Part shown: one piece after another, positions 1-7,960 of the stretch
How positions within the stretch are numbered: position 1 is the first letter of the stretch
Layout: every line of letters starts with the position of its first letter
NCBI RefSeq assembly: GCF_017565705.1
Contig: NZ_JAGDYL010000028.1
Span: 1-42,874 of the forward strand
DNA: 42,874 nucleotides
Source: Leucobacter ruminantium
GTDB taxonomy: Bacteria; Actinomycetota; Actinomycetes; Actinomycetales; Microbacteriaceae
Reading direction: 5' to 3'
Notes under the pieces: model-generated
What the model was told of the DNA's origin: nothing
Database searches by the model: none
What the model saw: only the letters and a program-made list of their open reading frames with translations
Made by a program: the position numbers and the translations under genes

Positions 1-127
1 AGGTAGCGTTAAACACGAAGACCTCGTGAGAGAACGATGGACGTTGAACACCCTGATTCTCTTACGAGGTCTTCGTTCTACCCAGGCGTACTCACCGATC
101 GGCCTACACTCTCAAATCCGAAGAGCC
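1..127. mobile_element. End of an insertion sequence (ISL3-like terminus), cut by the window edge
   Basis: The acetyltransferase reading frame on the minus strand is normal until position 128 and then runs into unrelated sequence. Read on the minus strand, that sequence begins GGCTCTTCGG at 127. ISL3-family terminal repeats commonly begin GGCTCTT, so an ISL3-like element is the best guess. The family makes 8-bp target duplications; 128-135 would be one copy, and the other would lie outside the window. No transposase is visible. A 20-bp stem-loop lies inside this segment. Confidence 0.5.
15..76. repeat. 20-bp-stem inverted repeat inside the IS end
   Basis: Arms 15-34 and 57-76 are complementary at 19 of 20 positions (core ACGAAGACCTCGT / ACGAGGTCTTCGT) around a 22-nt loop. 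Its place just inside an element terminus suggests a transcription block or a transposase-related structure; this is inference. Confidence 0.6.
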
Positions 128-362
128 ACTTTAGGTTCTCGTCCACAAAGACGAGCCCGTGCGCAAGTGCGTGGGCGAGGTAAAGCCGTTGAAGCTCCTC
201 CAGCCGAATTGCGTAACCATCCGCGGGAATGCTCCACTGTGTCCACGGGTAAACAGCAAAGGCCTCCGCAAGGGTCAGAGCGGCTGCTTCAAGATCAGAC
301 CGTGTGGCCCTCCGAACCCGTATCTGATGAAGACGATCGTTTGTTCTGGCGCTACCACTCAT
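78..362 (-). pseudogene. GNAT-type N-acetyltransferase, 5' fragment interrupted by an IS
   Basis: The N-terminal ~78 residues (RVRRATRSDLEAAALTLAEA onward, then a YPWTQW segment) look like the start of a GNAT acetyltransferase. This part carries the first strand and helices but not the acetyl-CoA loop. After the residues VFVDENLK the frame enters the IS terminus at 127 and stops at 78 after 17 foreign residues. A full GNAT protein is usually 150-200 residues, so more than half is missing. The ATG at 360-362 lies 24 nt from mutM, so the gene probably followed mutM in the same direction. The fragment is unlikely to be functional, and its original substrate cannot be inferred. Confidence 0.6.
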
Positions 363-385
363 CCCACCAGTTTATGGTTTCCTGA

Positions 386-1411
386 CTAACGCAACTGCTG
401 GCACTTCGGGCAGAAGTGCGAACCGCGATTCATGAAACTCTCGCGCACGATCGGGCGTCCGCAGCGCGGGCACGGCGCGCCCTGGCGGCCGTAGGCGTTG
501 AGCGAGTGGGCGAAGTACCCCGCCTGCCCGTTGACGTTCACATACTGCGCATCGAAACTCGTGCCGCCTTCCGCCAGCGCCTGCGTGAAGACGTCGCGCA
601 GCGCCGAGAGCAGCTCGCGCGCCTTGCGCGGCCCGATTGCGGTTCCCGGGGTCTCGGGATGAATCCTCGCTCGCCACAGCGCCTCATCGGCGTAGATGTT
701 GCCGACGCCGCTCACCAGGGTCTGATCCAGCAGCAGCTTCTTCACCCCGACTCCACGCCGCCGCAGCGCGAGCAGAAATCCCGCATCGTCGAAGGCGGGG
801 TCGAGCGGATCGCGGGCGATGTGCAGGGCCTGACCGGGAATCAGGTCGATACCGTCGGGTGCGGGGAGCAGGCGATCGAGGGCGAGGGATCCGAACAGCC
901 GCTGATCCGCGAAGTCGAGCCGCAGTTCGCCGTGCGCGGGGTGTTCGATCCACAGGCGGATGCGCACGTGTCGATCATCGGGCGCGTCATGGGCGCGCAG
1001 CAGCATCTGACCGCTCATGCCGAGGTGCGCGAGGAGAGCGAGCTGATCGGGTTTCGACTCGTCGCGAGCTCCTCGCTCAACCAGCGGAATCGGAACCGAA
1101 CCGGGCTGCGACTCGTCGCCGGCTCCCCGCTCGACGGGGATCCACATGAACTTGCCGCGGCGCCGAGGCGCGTCGAGCACGAGCCCGGTCACCCGCCGCT
1201 CGAAGTCCGCGGCACGCGCGACCCCGGCCTCGAACGGCAGCCTGACCCCGTGTCCGCCCAGCCCGTCATCGCCGGGAAGCCCGTCGGCTCCGAGCGGCAG
1301 ATGGCGCTTGAGGGCGCGAGGATCCCTCACCTCGGCAGAGATGACGGTGGCACCCGTCACAGCCGGCGCGAGCCCGGCCCGCACCACCTCGACTTCGGGA
1401 AGCTCGGGCAC
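386..1411 (-). CDS. mutM: Formamidopyrimidine-DNA glycosylase (Fpg/MutM)
   Basis: Bifunctional DNA glycosylase/AP lyase that removes 8-oxoguanine and formamidopyrimidines. The N-terminus MPELPEVE supplies the catalytic Pro2 and Glu3 (after Met). The RRGKFMW segment carries the conserved lysine. The C-terminus ends in a four-cysteine zinc finger (CPRC...CPKC). At 341 residues it is longer than the usual 270-300. The excess lies in two insertions, residues ~38-65 and ~92-122. The second contains an internal repeat, VERGAGDESQP then VERGARDESKP, encoded by two copies of a repeat also found between genes here (see findings). It is the last gene of the coaD operon, 6 nt after rnc. Confidence 0.95.
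   Translation of the reverse strand: MPELPEVEVVRAGLAPAVTGATVISAEVRDPRALKRHLPLGADGLPGDDGLGGHGVRLPFEAGVARAADFERRVTGLVLDAPRRRGKFMWIPVERGAGDESQPGSVPIPLVERGARDESKPDQLALLAHLGMSGQMLLRAHDAPDDRHVRIRLWIEHPAHGELRLDFADQRLFGSLALDRLLPAPDGIDLIPGQALHIARDPLDPAFDDAGFLLALRRRGVGVKKLLLDQTLVSGVGNIYADEALWRARIHPETPGTAIGPRKARELLSALRDVFTQALAEGGTSFDAQYVNVNGQAGYFAHSLNAYGRQGAPCPRCGRPIVRESFMNRGSHFCPKCQQLR
1049..1135. repeat. Two tandem degenerate repeat units inside mutM
   Basis: The plus-strand segments 1049-1087 and 1103-1135 share CGACTCGTCGC, a variable base or two, GCTCC and CGCTC. The first unit ends CTCGCTCAACCAGCGG, which matches 15 of 16 bases at 16807-16822 in the intergenic hairpin after the pucR-type gene. 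The units stay in frame and encode the VERGA.DES.P peptide repeat of MutM. Confidence 0.6.
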
Positions 1412-1417
1412 GCCCGA

Positions 1418-2143
1418 CTACCTCTTACGGCGCTTCGAACGCAGCCGCTCGACCGCATCGCGGGCGGCCGCGAGCTCGGCCACCTTCTTGCTGGTGCCCG
1501 AACCGGTGCCCGTCACGCCGTCGAGCGTGACATGGGAGGTGTACCGGCGATCGTGGTCGGGCCCCGACCCCGTGGTGTCGTAGGGCGGGTGCGGCAGGCC
1601 GCGCTCCGCCGCGAGCTTCTGCAGCGAGGTCTTCGGGTCGAGGGTGACCGTGAACCGCTCGGGGTCCGCGAGCAGCGGGGCGATGAGGTCGAGCACGAAG
1701 CGATCGGCCGTCGCGGGGTCGGTCGAGAGGAAGACGGCGCCGATGATCGCCTCGACGGTGTCGGCGAGGATCGAGTCCTTGTTGCGTCCGCCGGTCTGCT
1801 TCTCCCCCTTGCCGAGGCGCAGCAGGGCACCGAGGTCGAGGCCGCGCGCAATCTCCGCGAGCGCGACCGTCGACACGAGCGCCGCGCGGCGCTTCGCGAG
1901 CTCGCCCTCGCTCAGCTCGGGGTAGTCGCGATACAGCTTGACGGTGACGGCCTGGCCGAGGATCGAGTCGCCGAGAAACTCGAGCCGCTCGTTGTGCGGG
2001 GCACCCCCGTGCTCGTAGGCCCAGGAGCGGTGCGTGAGCGCGAGCTCGAGCAGTTCGGGGTCGACCGTCACACCGAAGGGCATGAGAAAGCCGCCGGGGT
2101 CGCCCTGCGGCGCACCCGACGGCTCTCGAGTCTGCGACTCCAA
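1418..2143 (-). CDS. rnc: Ribonuclease III
   Basis: Double-strand-specific endoribonuclease that processes the rRNA precursor and other structured RNAs. The RNase III signature NERLEFLGDSIL is near residue 50, the second acidic cluster (DTVEAIIGAVF) near 130, and a dsRNA-binding domain fills the C-terminal ~70 residues (DPKTSLQKLAAERG...KKVAELAAARDAVERL). The length of 241 residues is normal. The listed start is a TTG one base after the rpmF stop, which suggests translational coupling. An internal ATG (MPFGV, residue 21) would give an N-terminus closer to other actinobacterial enzymes and cannot be excluded. Confidence 0.95.
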   Translation of the reverse strand: MESQTREPSGAPQGDPGGFLMPFGVTVDPELLELALTHRSWAYEHGGAPHNERLEFLGDSILGQAVTVKLYRDYPELSEGELAKRRAALVSTVALAEIARGLDLGALLRLGKGEKQTGGRNKDSILADTVEAIIGAVFLSTDPATADRFVLDLIAPLLADPERFTVTLDPKTSLQKLAAERGLPHPPYDTTGSGPDHDRRYTSHVTLDGVTGTGSGTSKKVAELAAARDAVERLRSKRRKR

Positions 2144-2144
2144 C

Positions 2145-2348
2145 TCAGGCGTCGGCGACCTTGCGGCCCTTGTACTCGAGGAAGAGGGCGTTGCCCTGCG
2201 AGTCCTCGACCACGCGGGCGCGGTGCGGGAGGCTGTAGACGGTGCGGCCGTTCTCGACGGTCTTCACCAGCTTGGGAGCCTCGGCCTTCCACGCCGAACG
2301 GCGGTGACGGGTGTTCGAGCGCGACATCTTCCGCTTGGGAACAGCCAT
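2145..2348 (-). CDS. rpmF: 50S ribosomal protein L32
   Basis: The 67-residue product begins [20 protein letters not shown], the typical L32 start. It contains no CxxC pair, so it is the zinc-independent form, as usual in actinobacteria. It lies between DUF177 and rnc, the standard order, with 13 nt to the DUF177 stop and one base to the rnc TTG. Confidence 0.97.
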   Translation of the reverse strand: MAVPKRKMSRSNTRHRRSAWKAEAPKLVKTVENGRTVYSLPHRARVVEDSQGNALFLEYKGRKVADA

Positions 2349-2361
2349 GATGTTCTCTTTC

Positions 2362-2931
2362 CTACTTGCTTACGGGCCCGGGAGTCTCACCCGCACCAGG
2401 TTCATCTTCAGCCGCGGCGGCATTCGTCTGAAAACCCGCCAGCGCCGCCCACCTCGGATCGATGTCCGCATCGGGCGACCCCTCAGCCTCGGCATCGCGC
2501 AGCTCACCGGACTCGGGATCGAGTCCCGGACAGTCCGGGCGACACACAGGCTGAAACGGCAGTGCAAGCACTACCGCATCTCGGAGCGGGGGTTCAAGAT
2601 CCACGTGATCACCGTGAACCCCGTACTCGTCGGCCTCCGTAGGAGTATACGCGAAAAGCTCCTGAAATTCGATTTGCAACGGCGTGGCGAACTCATTCAG
2701 GCACCGACCGCACTCCGCGTGCATGGTCGTGCGCACCTCGGCCGACACCAGAATGCCCTCGTGCACCGACTCGAGACGCACATCGAGCGCCATCTCCTCA
2801 CCCTCGCGCACCTCGGCGAGCGCCTCCCCGAGTTTCTCGGGAACGGCGAAGCTGCGCGAGCGCTCGCGCATCTCACCAGGTCGGTTGATGAGATCGCGGA
2901 CGTTCTCCTGATAGACCTTGACGCCGGACAT
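2362..2931 (-). CDS. DUF177/YceD family protein
   Basis: A 189-residue protein of the family found upstream of rpmF in most bacteria. The family is linked to 23S rRNA accumulation and, in plants, to rRNA maturation. The visible landmarks are the paired cysteine motifs CGRCLNEF near residue 75 and CRPDCPG near 130, a possible metal site, with an acidic stretch between them. The C-terminal ~50 residues are low-complexity and rich in Ala, Glu and Pro. Its ATG overlaps the coaD stop (TGATG), so it is translationally coupled to coaD. The biochemical role is not established. Confidence 0.9.
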   Translation of the reverse strand: MSGVKVYQENVRDLINRPGEMRERSRSFAVPEKLGEALAEVREGEEMALDVRLESVHEGILVSAEVRTTMHAECGRCLNEFATPLQIEFQELFAYTPTEADEYGVHGDHVDLEPPLRDAVVLALPFQPVCRPDCPGLDPESGELRDAEAEGSPDADIDPRWAALAGFQTNAAAAEDEPGAGETPGPVSK

Positions 2932-3422
2932 CAGGCGGGCCTCCGCTTGTCGAGGAAGCGCGCCACGGGGGCGGGCACGTACGGGGTGACGTCGCCGCCG
3001 AGCTCGGCGACCTGGCGCACGAGGGTGCTCGAGACGTGCGCGTGGGCGGGATCGGGCAGCATGAAGACCGTCTCGACGCCGGCGAGGCTGCGGTTCATGA
3101 TGACCATCGGCGTCTCATAGGCGACGTCGATCTGCGAGCGGATGCCCTTGACGAGCACCGAGGCGCCGACCTCGGTGCAGTAGTCGACGAGCAGGCCGAC
3201 CGACCACGATGCGACGGTGATGTTCTCGGGGGCGCCGGCCTCGTCGAGCGACTTCTGGATCAGCGCCACGCGCTCGGAGATCGGCAGCATCGCGTTCTTG
3301 CCGGGGTTGTGCACGACGAGCACGTGCACCTCGTCGAAGACTCCGGCGGCGCGCAGGATGACGTCCATGTGCCCCATCGTGACCGGATCGAAGGAACCGG
3401 GAACCACTGCGATTTTCGTCAT
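2931..3422 (-). CDS. coaD: Phosphopantetheine adenylyltransferase (PPAT)
   Basis: Penultimate step of coenzyme A synthesis: 4'-phosphopantetheine plus ATP gives dephospho-CoA. The nucleotidyltransferase motif [12 protein letters not shown] starts at residue 9, and the second motif, conserved as ISSTLVR in the family, appears here as [16 protein letters not shown]. The 163-residue length is normal for the hexameric enzyme. It is the first gene of a five-gene operon (coaD, DUF177, rpmF, rnc, mutM). The start is supported by a -10 box TAGGCT exactly 6 nt before the ATG, which implies a leaderless mRNA. Confidence 0.97.
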   Translation of the reverse strand: MTKIAVVPGSFDPVTMGHMDVILRAAGVFDEVHVLVVHNPGKNAMLPISERVALIQKSLDEAGAPENITVASWSVGLLVDYCTEVGASVLVKGIRSQIDVAYETPMVIMNRSLAGVETVFMLPDPAHAHVSSTLVRQVAELGGDVTPYVPAPVARFLDKRRPA

Positions 3423-3428
3423 GCCATC

Positions 3429-3434
3429 AGCCTA
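3429..3434 (-). promoter_or_regulatory. -10 box of a leaderless coaD operon promoter
   Basis: TAGGCT on the minus strand, 6 nt from the coaD ATG, with no room for a Shine-Dalgarno sequence after the transcription start. Confidence 0.55.
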
Positions 3435-3482
3435 CGGGGTGCTGCCCGCGAGAACGCTGCGTTCGAGGGGATAAGGGAGAGA

Positions 3483-4184
3483 TCAGAGCCCGTGCTCCTT
3501 GGCGTAGATCACGGCGTGCACGCGGTCTCGCAGCTGCAGCTTGGCGAGCACGCGCCCGACGTGCGTCTTCACCGTCGACTCCGAGAGGAACAGCTCGCCG
3601 CCGATCTCGGAGTTGTTGCGGCCGGCCGCGATCAACCGCAGCACCTCCAGCTCGCGTTCGGTGAGCGCATCGAAGGCTGCGGCGTCGAAGCCGCTGGGCG
3701 CCTCGACGGAGGTTTCACCGGTGCCCGCGGCCCCGAGCCCCGTCTCCCCCTCGCGCAGCTGCGCGATCAGCCGCTTCGTCACGCTCGGCGCCATCGCTGC
3801 GTCGCCGTCGGCCACGCGCCGGATGGCGTCGATCAGCTCAGCGGGCCTCGCGTCTTTCAGCAGGAAGCCGCTGGCCCCCGCTCGAACGGCGCCCACCGCG
3901 TACTCGTCGAGGTCGAAGGTCGTGAGCACGAGCACCCGCGTGTCCGGGTGCTCGGCGACGATCCGCGCCGTCGCCTCGATGCCGTTCATGCCCGGCATGC
4001 GCACATCCATGAGCACGACGTCGCAGGCGCCGCCCGCCGCTTCGAGGGCCGCGAGCGCCTCGCCGCCGTCCGAGGCCTCGGCGACCACCTCGATGCCCGG
4101 TTCCGCCAGCAGCACCAGCCTGAATCCGGTGCGGATCAGCTCCTGGTCATCGACCAGCATCACCCTGATCGGCGCGTCGTTCAT
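3483..4184 (-). CDS. Two-component response regulator, NarL/LuxR type
   Basis: The receiver domain (residues 5-120) has acidic residues VDDQE near 11-15, the phospho-acceptor Asp60 in LMDVRMPGMNG, and the conserved Thr and Lys (LTTFD, LLKDA). The C-terminal LuxR helix-turn-helix is LTERELEVLRLIAAGRNNSEI to the end, with the DNA-contacting stretch LSESTVKTHVGRVLAKL. Its ATG overlaps the stop of the sensor kinase gene by 4 nt, so the two form one unit. The signal and targets cannot be read from sequence; similar actinobacterial pairs often sense cell-envelope stress. Confidence 0.93.
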   Translation of the reverse strand: MNDAPIRVMLVDDQELIRTGFRLVLLAEPGIEVVAEASDGGEALAALEAAGGACDVVLMDVRMPGMNGIEATARIVAEHPDTRVLVLTTFDLDEYAVGAVRAGASGFLLKDARPAELIDAIRRVADGDAAMAPSVTKRLIAQLREGETGLGAAGTGETSVEAPSGFDAAAFDALTERELEVLRLIAAGRNNSEIGGELFLSESTVKTHVGRVLAKLQLRDRVHAVIYAKEHGL

Positions 4185-5575
4185 CGTGCCTCCTCGCTTT
4201 CCACGTTTCCCGATCCCTTCGGGGCGAGGGATCCCCCGCGCTCGCGCGCGTCTGCGTTGACCGGCAGCTCGGCCCGCAGCACCCAGCCCCCGCCCGCGGC
4301 GGCCGTCGGCCCCGCCCAGATCTCGCCGCCGAAGAAGCGGGCCCGCTCGCGGAGTCCCGCGATGCCGCGGCCGGATCCCAGCCCCGACTCGGGCGGGTGG
4401 GATCCCGCTGCCGGCCCGAAGTCGCGCACCTCGACGAGTGTGCGGTCGGGGGCTCTGCGCACGGACACCTCGGCGCGCGCACCGACGCCCGCGTATCGCA
4501 GCACGTTCGTGAGTCCCTCCTGCACAACGCGGTAGACCGCGAGATCCTGTCCGCGGTCCCCCGAGGCGTCACCGCTCACATCGAGGGCCACGCCGAGCCC
4601 GGCATCGCGGAAACCGCGGACGAGCTCGGGCAGGTCCTCGACGCCGGGTTGGGGCGCGAGCTCGGCCGCGTCCGACTCCTGCAGGGCGCCGAGCATGCGC
4701 CGCATCTCCGCGAGCGCGGTGCGGCCGGTCTCTGCGCTGCGCTCCATGGCCTCGGCCGCCGCATCGGGCGCGGCCGATACCGCGCGTGCGGCCCCCTCCG
4801 AGAGCGCGATCATCACCGAGACCGAGTGCGCGACGATGTCGTGCATCTCGCGGGCGATGCGCGAGCGCTCCTCGGCGACGGCAAGCTGCGCGAGCTGGTC
4901 CCTCTCTCTGGCGAGCTGATGGGCGCGCTCGATGACCGCTTCGAGATAGCGCCTCCGGTTGCCGAGGTTGATGCCGAGCAGCACCACCGCGAGGTACCAC
5001 ATCGCCGTCATCACCGACACCGCGATGAAATCGGCCGTGCCGAAGCCGTTGGCGTCGTTCTCCGCCAGCAGGGTGCCGCCCGGGCCGACGACCCCGGCCG
5101 ACAGTTCGGACCCCTGGGAGACGAAGTAGCCGACGATCGCGCCCGCGAGGGCGATGCCGTACCCGACCCAACCGGCGGACACGCTGCGGTATACGGGCAC
5201 CGCGTACAGCAGGAACAGGAGGGCCACGCCGTTCGGCAGCGTCTGCGCCGTCGGGTCGCCGAGCGTCAGCACCGTCACCGCGGTCAGGCCGATCAGGGGG
5301 AACCGGCGGCGGTAGAGCAGGGCCGCGGCGGTGACGAGCGCTCTCAGGAGAGCGAGCAGCCACCAGGCGCCGTGCAGGTAGTAGGGCTGTCCCCAGGCCG
5401 TGGCGACGCCGAACGCACCGGCGAGGTCGAGCAGCACGCCGAGGCCGCAGCCGATGAAGTACCAGACGACGATGAACACGTCGACGGCGAGCGGGTGCGC
5501 CGCGAGCGCGCGCCGCAGCACCCCTGGCGGGCGCGGGAGGCGCACCTCGGCGGCGATCGACGGTTCTGCGTTCAC
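4181..5575 (-). CDS. Sensor histidine kinase, HisKA_3 (NarX-like) type
   Basis: Membrane kinase partner of the adjacent response regulator. The first ~205 residues contain about five hydrophobic segments (for example 32-57, 70-87, 115-128, 135-153, 183-205) with little extracytoplasmic sequence. The dimerization/phospho-acceptor motif EERSRIAREMHDIVAHS places the phospho-acceptor at His245. The ATP-binding domain shows the N-box (VQEGLTNVLRYA) and the G-box (GRGIAGLRERARFFGG). The length is 464 residues. The GTG start is supported by a TAGGGT -10 box exactly 6 nt upstream. The pair lies between recG and coaD, which are usually closer together in related genomes. Confidence 0.93.
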   Translation of the reverse strand: MNAEPSIAAEVRLPRPPGVLRRALAAHPLAVDVFIVVWYFIGCGLGVLLDLAGAFGVATAWGQPYYLHGAWWLLALLRALVTAAALLYRRRFPLIGLTAVTVLTLGDPTAQTLPNGVALLFLLYAVPVYRSVSAGWVGYGIALAGAIVGYFVSQGSELSAGVVGPGGTLLAENDANGFGTADFIAVSVMTAMWYLAVVLLGINLGNRRRYLEAVIERAHQLARERDQLAQLAVAEERSRIAREMHDIVAHSVSVMIALSEGAARAVSAAPDAAAEAMERSAETGRTALAEMRRMLGALQESDAAELAPQPGVEDLPELVRGFRDAGLGVALDVSGDASGDRGQDLAVYRVVQEGLTNVLRYAGVGARAEVSVRRAPDRTLVEVRDFGPAAGSHPPESGLGSGRGIAGLRERARFFGGEIWAGPTAAAGGGWVLRAELPVNADARERGGSLAPKGSGNVESEEAR

Positions 5576-5581
5576 CCCTTC

Positions 5582-5587
5582 ACCCTA
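5582..5587 (-). promoter_or_regulatory. -10 box of a leaderless promoter for the two-component operon
   Basis: TAGGGT on the minus strand, 6 nt from the GTG start of the histidine kinase. It supports this GTG as the true start. Confidence 0.5.
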
Positions 5588-5658
5588 CTGACCGCCGCCC
5601 GTGCCGGGATCGGCCCCGGGTGCCGGGGCGTGGTACCGGGGTACCCCGCGATCCCTCA

Positions 5659-7860
5659 TCACGACTTCGCGAGGTTGTCGAGCAGCCCCGCCTCGTGCTC
5701 GCGGGCGAGCAGGGCGGCGAGCCCGGGGGCCGACCCGAGCTCGGGGTCGCGGTCGAGCAGCGCGCCCGCGACCTCGCGTGCGTGCTCGATGAGCTCGCCG
5801 TGCTCGGCCACGCGCAGCAGCCGCAGCGTCGAGCGGCCGCCCGACTGCGCGGTGCCGAGGATGTCGCCCTCCCTGCGCAGCTCGAGGTCGACCTCGGCGA
5901 GTGCGAAGCCGTCGGAGGTCGCGGCGATCGCGTCGATACGCTCGCGGGCGACGCTCCCCTGCTCGGCGGCGGTCATCAGCAGGCAGAGACCGGCGTGGCT
6001 GCCGCGGCCCACCCTGCCGCGCAACTGATGCAGCTGGGAGATGCCGAAGCGGTCGGCGTCGCGCACGATCATGATGGTCGCGTTGGGCACGTTCACGCCG
6101 ACCTCGATCACGGTGGTCGCAACGAGCACGGCGATCTCCCCCGCCGCGAAGGCCCGCATCACGCGATCCTTCTCAGGGCCGGGCATGGCGCCGTGCAGCC
6201 CCTCGATGGCGACTCCCGCGAAGTCGGGCCTGCCGCGCAGCTCGGCGACGGTGCCCTCGACCGTCGCGAGGGGACGCGACGGGCTGTCGCCGCCCTCGGT
6301 GTCCGGGGCGGCCTCGGGCTCCTCGTCTCCGGCTTCCCGCACCCCGGCCGAGATCGCGGGGCAGACCACGTAGACCTGGCGTCCGGCCGCGATGTCCTCG
6401 CGGGCGCGCGCCCAGACGCGCGCCGCGCGGTTTGGCATCTCGAGTTCGGGCACGGCGAAGGTCTCGATGCCGAGTCTGCCGGGCGGAAGCTCGCGGATCG
6501 TGGTCACCTCGAGGTCGCCGAACGCGGTCAGGGCGACGGTGCGAGGGATCGGCGTCGCGGTCATCGCGAGCACGTGCGGTGCGGATCCCTTGCGGCGCAG
6601 CGTCTCGCGCTGCTCGACGCCGAAGCGGTGCTGCTCGTCGACCACGATGAGACCGAGGTCGTAGAAGGAGACGTTCTCGCCGAGCAGCGCGTGCGTGCCG
6701 ACCGCGATCCGAGCGTTGCCCGAGGCGATCGAGAGCAGGGCGCGCTTGCGCTCGGCCGCCGGCATGCGTCCCGTCAGCAGCACCGGGTTCAACTCGGCGG
6801 CGAGATCGGGCCCCAGCGCCTCGACGACGGAGCGGAAGTGCTGCGCCGCGAGCACCTCGGTCGGTGCGAGCAGGGCGCTCTGCCCGTCGCCGCCCGCGAC
6901 CTGCAGCATCGCCCTGAGCGCCACGAGCGTCTTGCCCGAGCCGACCTCGCCCTGCAGCAACCGGTGCATGGGATGCGGGCGTGCGAGTTCTGCGGCGATC
7001 GTCTCGCCCGCGCGGCGCTGATCCCCCGTGAGTTCGAAGGGCAGTGCCGCGTCGAAGCGCGCGAGCGGCCCGCCGCCGTCCGCCGGGATCGGGCGCGGCG
7101 TGCTGGCCTCACCCTCGGCCCGCCTGCGCCGGTCGAGCAGTGCGAGCTGCAGTTCGAAGGCCTCCCGGAAGAGCAGGCTGCGCCTCGCCTCGCGGTAGTC
7201 GGCCTCGTGCTGCGGCCGGTGCACGAATTCGAGCGCCCGCCCGAGCGGCGCGATCCCTTCCGAGCGCAACACGTCGGCCGGCAAAGGATCGGGCACCTCT
7301 CCGAGCGCGTCGAGCACGAGACCGATCGACTTCTGCACCGTCCAGCTCGGCATCTGCGCGGTCGCCGGGTAGATCGGCACCGGCGTCTCGGCCCACGCCT
7401 TCGCCGCGGCCTCGTCGAGCTTCTCGCCGCCCGGCGCGTCGTCGCGGTCGTCGAAGAGCTCGTACTCCGGGTGCTGCAATTGCAGCTGCCCGCGGTAGTC
7501 GCTCACCTTGCCCGCGAAGATGCCGCGCCTGCCGGGCACGAGCTCGCGGATGCGCCACGACTGGTTGAAGAAGGTGAGGGTCAGCGATCCCTCGCCGTCG
7601 GTGATGCGCGCCTCCAGAATGCTGCCGCGCCTGCGCTGCATCTGCCGCTCCCGCACGTCGAGCACCTGGGCGACGACCGTGATCTGCTCGCCCGATGGCA
7701 GCCCCCGCAGCGGCGTGAGCTCACCGCGGCGCGAGTAGCGGCGCGGCAGGTGCATGAGCAGTTCGCCGACGGTGTGCACGTCGAAGGCGCGCGCGAGCGG
7801 CTTCGCGGTGCGCGCGCCGACGACGCCGTCGAGGCGGCTGTCGAGCGTGACGCGGGTCAT
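5659..7860 (-). CDS. recG: ATP-dependent DNA helicase RecG
   Basis: Branch-migrating helicase that remodels stalled forks and Holliday junctions. The N-terminal wedge/OB region (residues ~1-240) includes the OB-like stretch ITVVAQVLDVRERQ. The motor has Walker A GEVGSGKT at 304-311, Walker B DEQH at 408-411 and the TATPIPRT motif near 440. The C-terminal helicase half includes the conserved QLHQLRGRVGRG. At 733 residues it is full length. It is transcribed divergently from rsmD across a 100-bp gap. A TAGCCT -10 box sits 6 nt before the ATG. Confidence 0.97.
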   Translation of the reverse strand: MTRVTLDSRLDGVVGARTAKPLARAFDVHTVGELLMHLPRRYSRRGELTPLRGLPSGEQITVVAQVLDVRERQMQRRRGSILEARITDGEGSLTLTFFNQSWRIRELVPGRRGIFAGKVSDYRGQLQLQHPEYELFDDRDDAPGGEKLDEAAAKAWAETPVPIYPATAQMPSWTVQKSIGLVLDALGEVPDPLPADVLRSEGIAPLGRALEFVHRPQHEADYREARRSLLFREAFELQLALLDRRRRAEGEASTPRPIPADGGGPLARFDAALPFELTGDQRRAGETIAAELARPHPMHRLLQGEVGSGKTLVALRAMLQVAGGDGQSALLAPTEVLAAQHFRSVVEALGPDLAAELNPVLLTGRMPAAERKRALLSIASGNARIAVGTHALLGENVSFYDLGLIVVDEQHRFGVEQRETLRRKGSAPHVLAMTATPIPRTVALTAFGDLEVTTIRELPPGRLGIETFAVPELEMPNRAARVWARAREDIAAGRQVYVVCPAISAGVREAGDEEPEAAPDTEGGDSPSRPLATVEGTVAELRGRPDFAGVAIEGLHGAMPGPEKDRVMRAFAAGEIAVLVATTVIEVGVNVPNATIMIVRDADRFGISQLHQLRGRVGRGSHAGLCLLMTAAEQGSVARERIDAIAATSDGFALAEVDLELRREGDILGTAQSGGRSTLRLLRVAEHGELIEHAREVAGALLDRDPELGSAPGLAALLAREHEAGLLDNLAKS

Positions 7861-7866
7861 GCCTCC

Positions 7867-7872
7867 AGGCTA
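7867..7872 (-). promoter_or_regulatory. -10 box of a leaderless recG promoter
   Basis: TAGCCT on the minus strand with a 6-nt gap to the recG ATG. The gap itself reads GGAGGC, which would resemble a Shine-Dalgarno if transcription started further upstream. Confidence 0.45.
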
Positions 7873-7948
7873 GTGCCGACCGCCGACACGCCGCCGCACG
7901 GTTCCCCACGGCGCCTCCCGCCCGTTTCCCGGCCCTCCGCGCACGCGC

Positions 7949-7954
7949 TACCCT
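7949..7954 (+). promoter_or_regulatory. -10 box of a leaderless rsmD promoter
   Basis: TACCCT, 6 nt before the rsmD GTG. It is back-to-back with the recG promoter. Confidence 0.5.
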
Positions 7955-7960
7955 CGTGGG

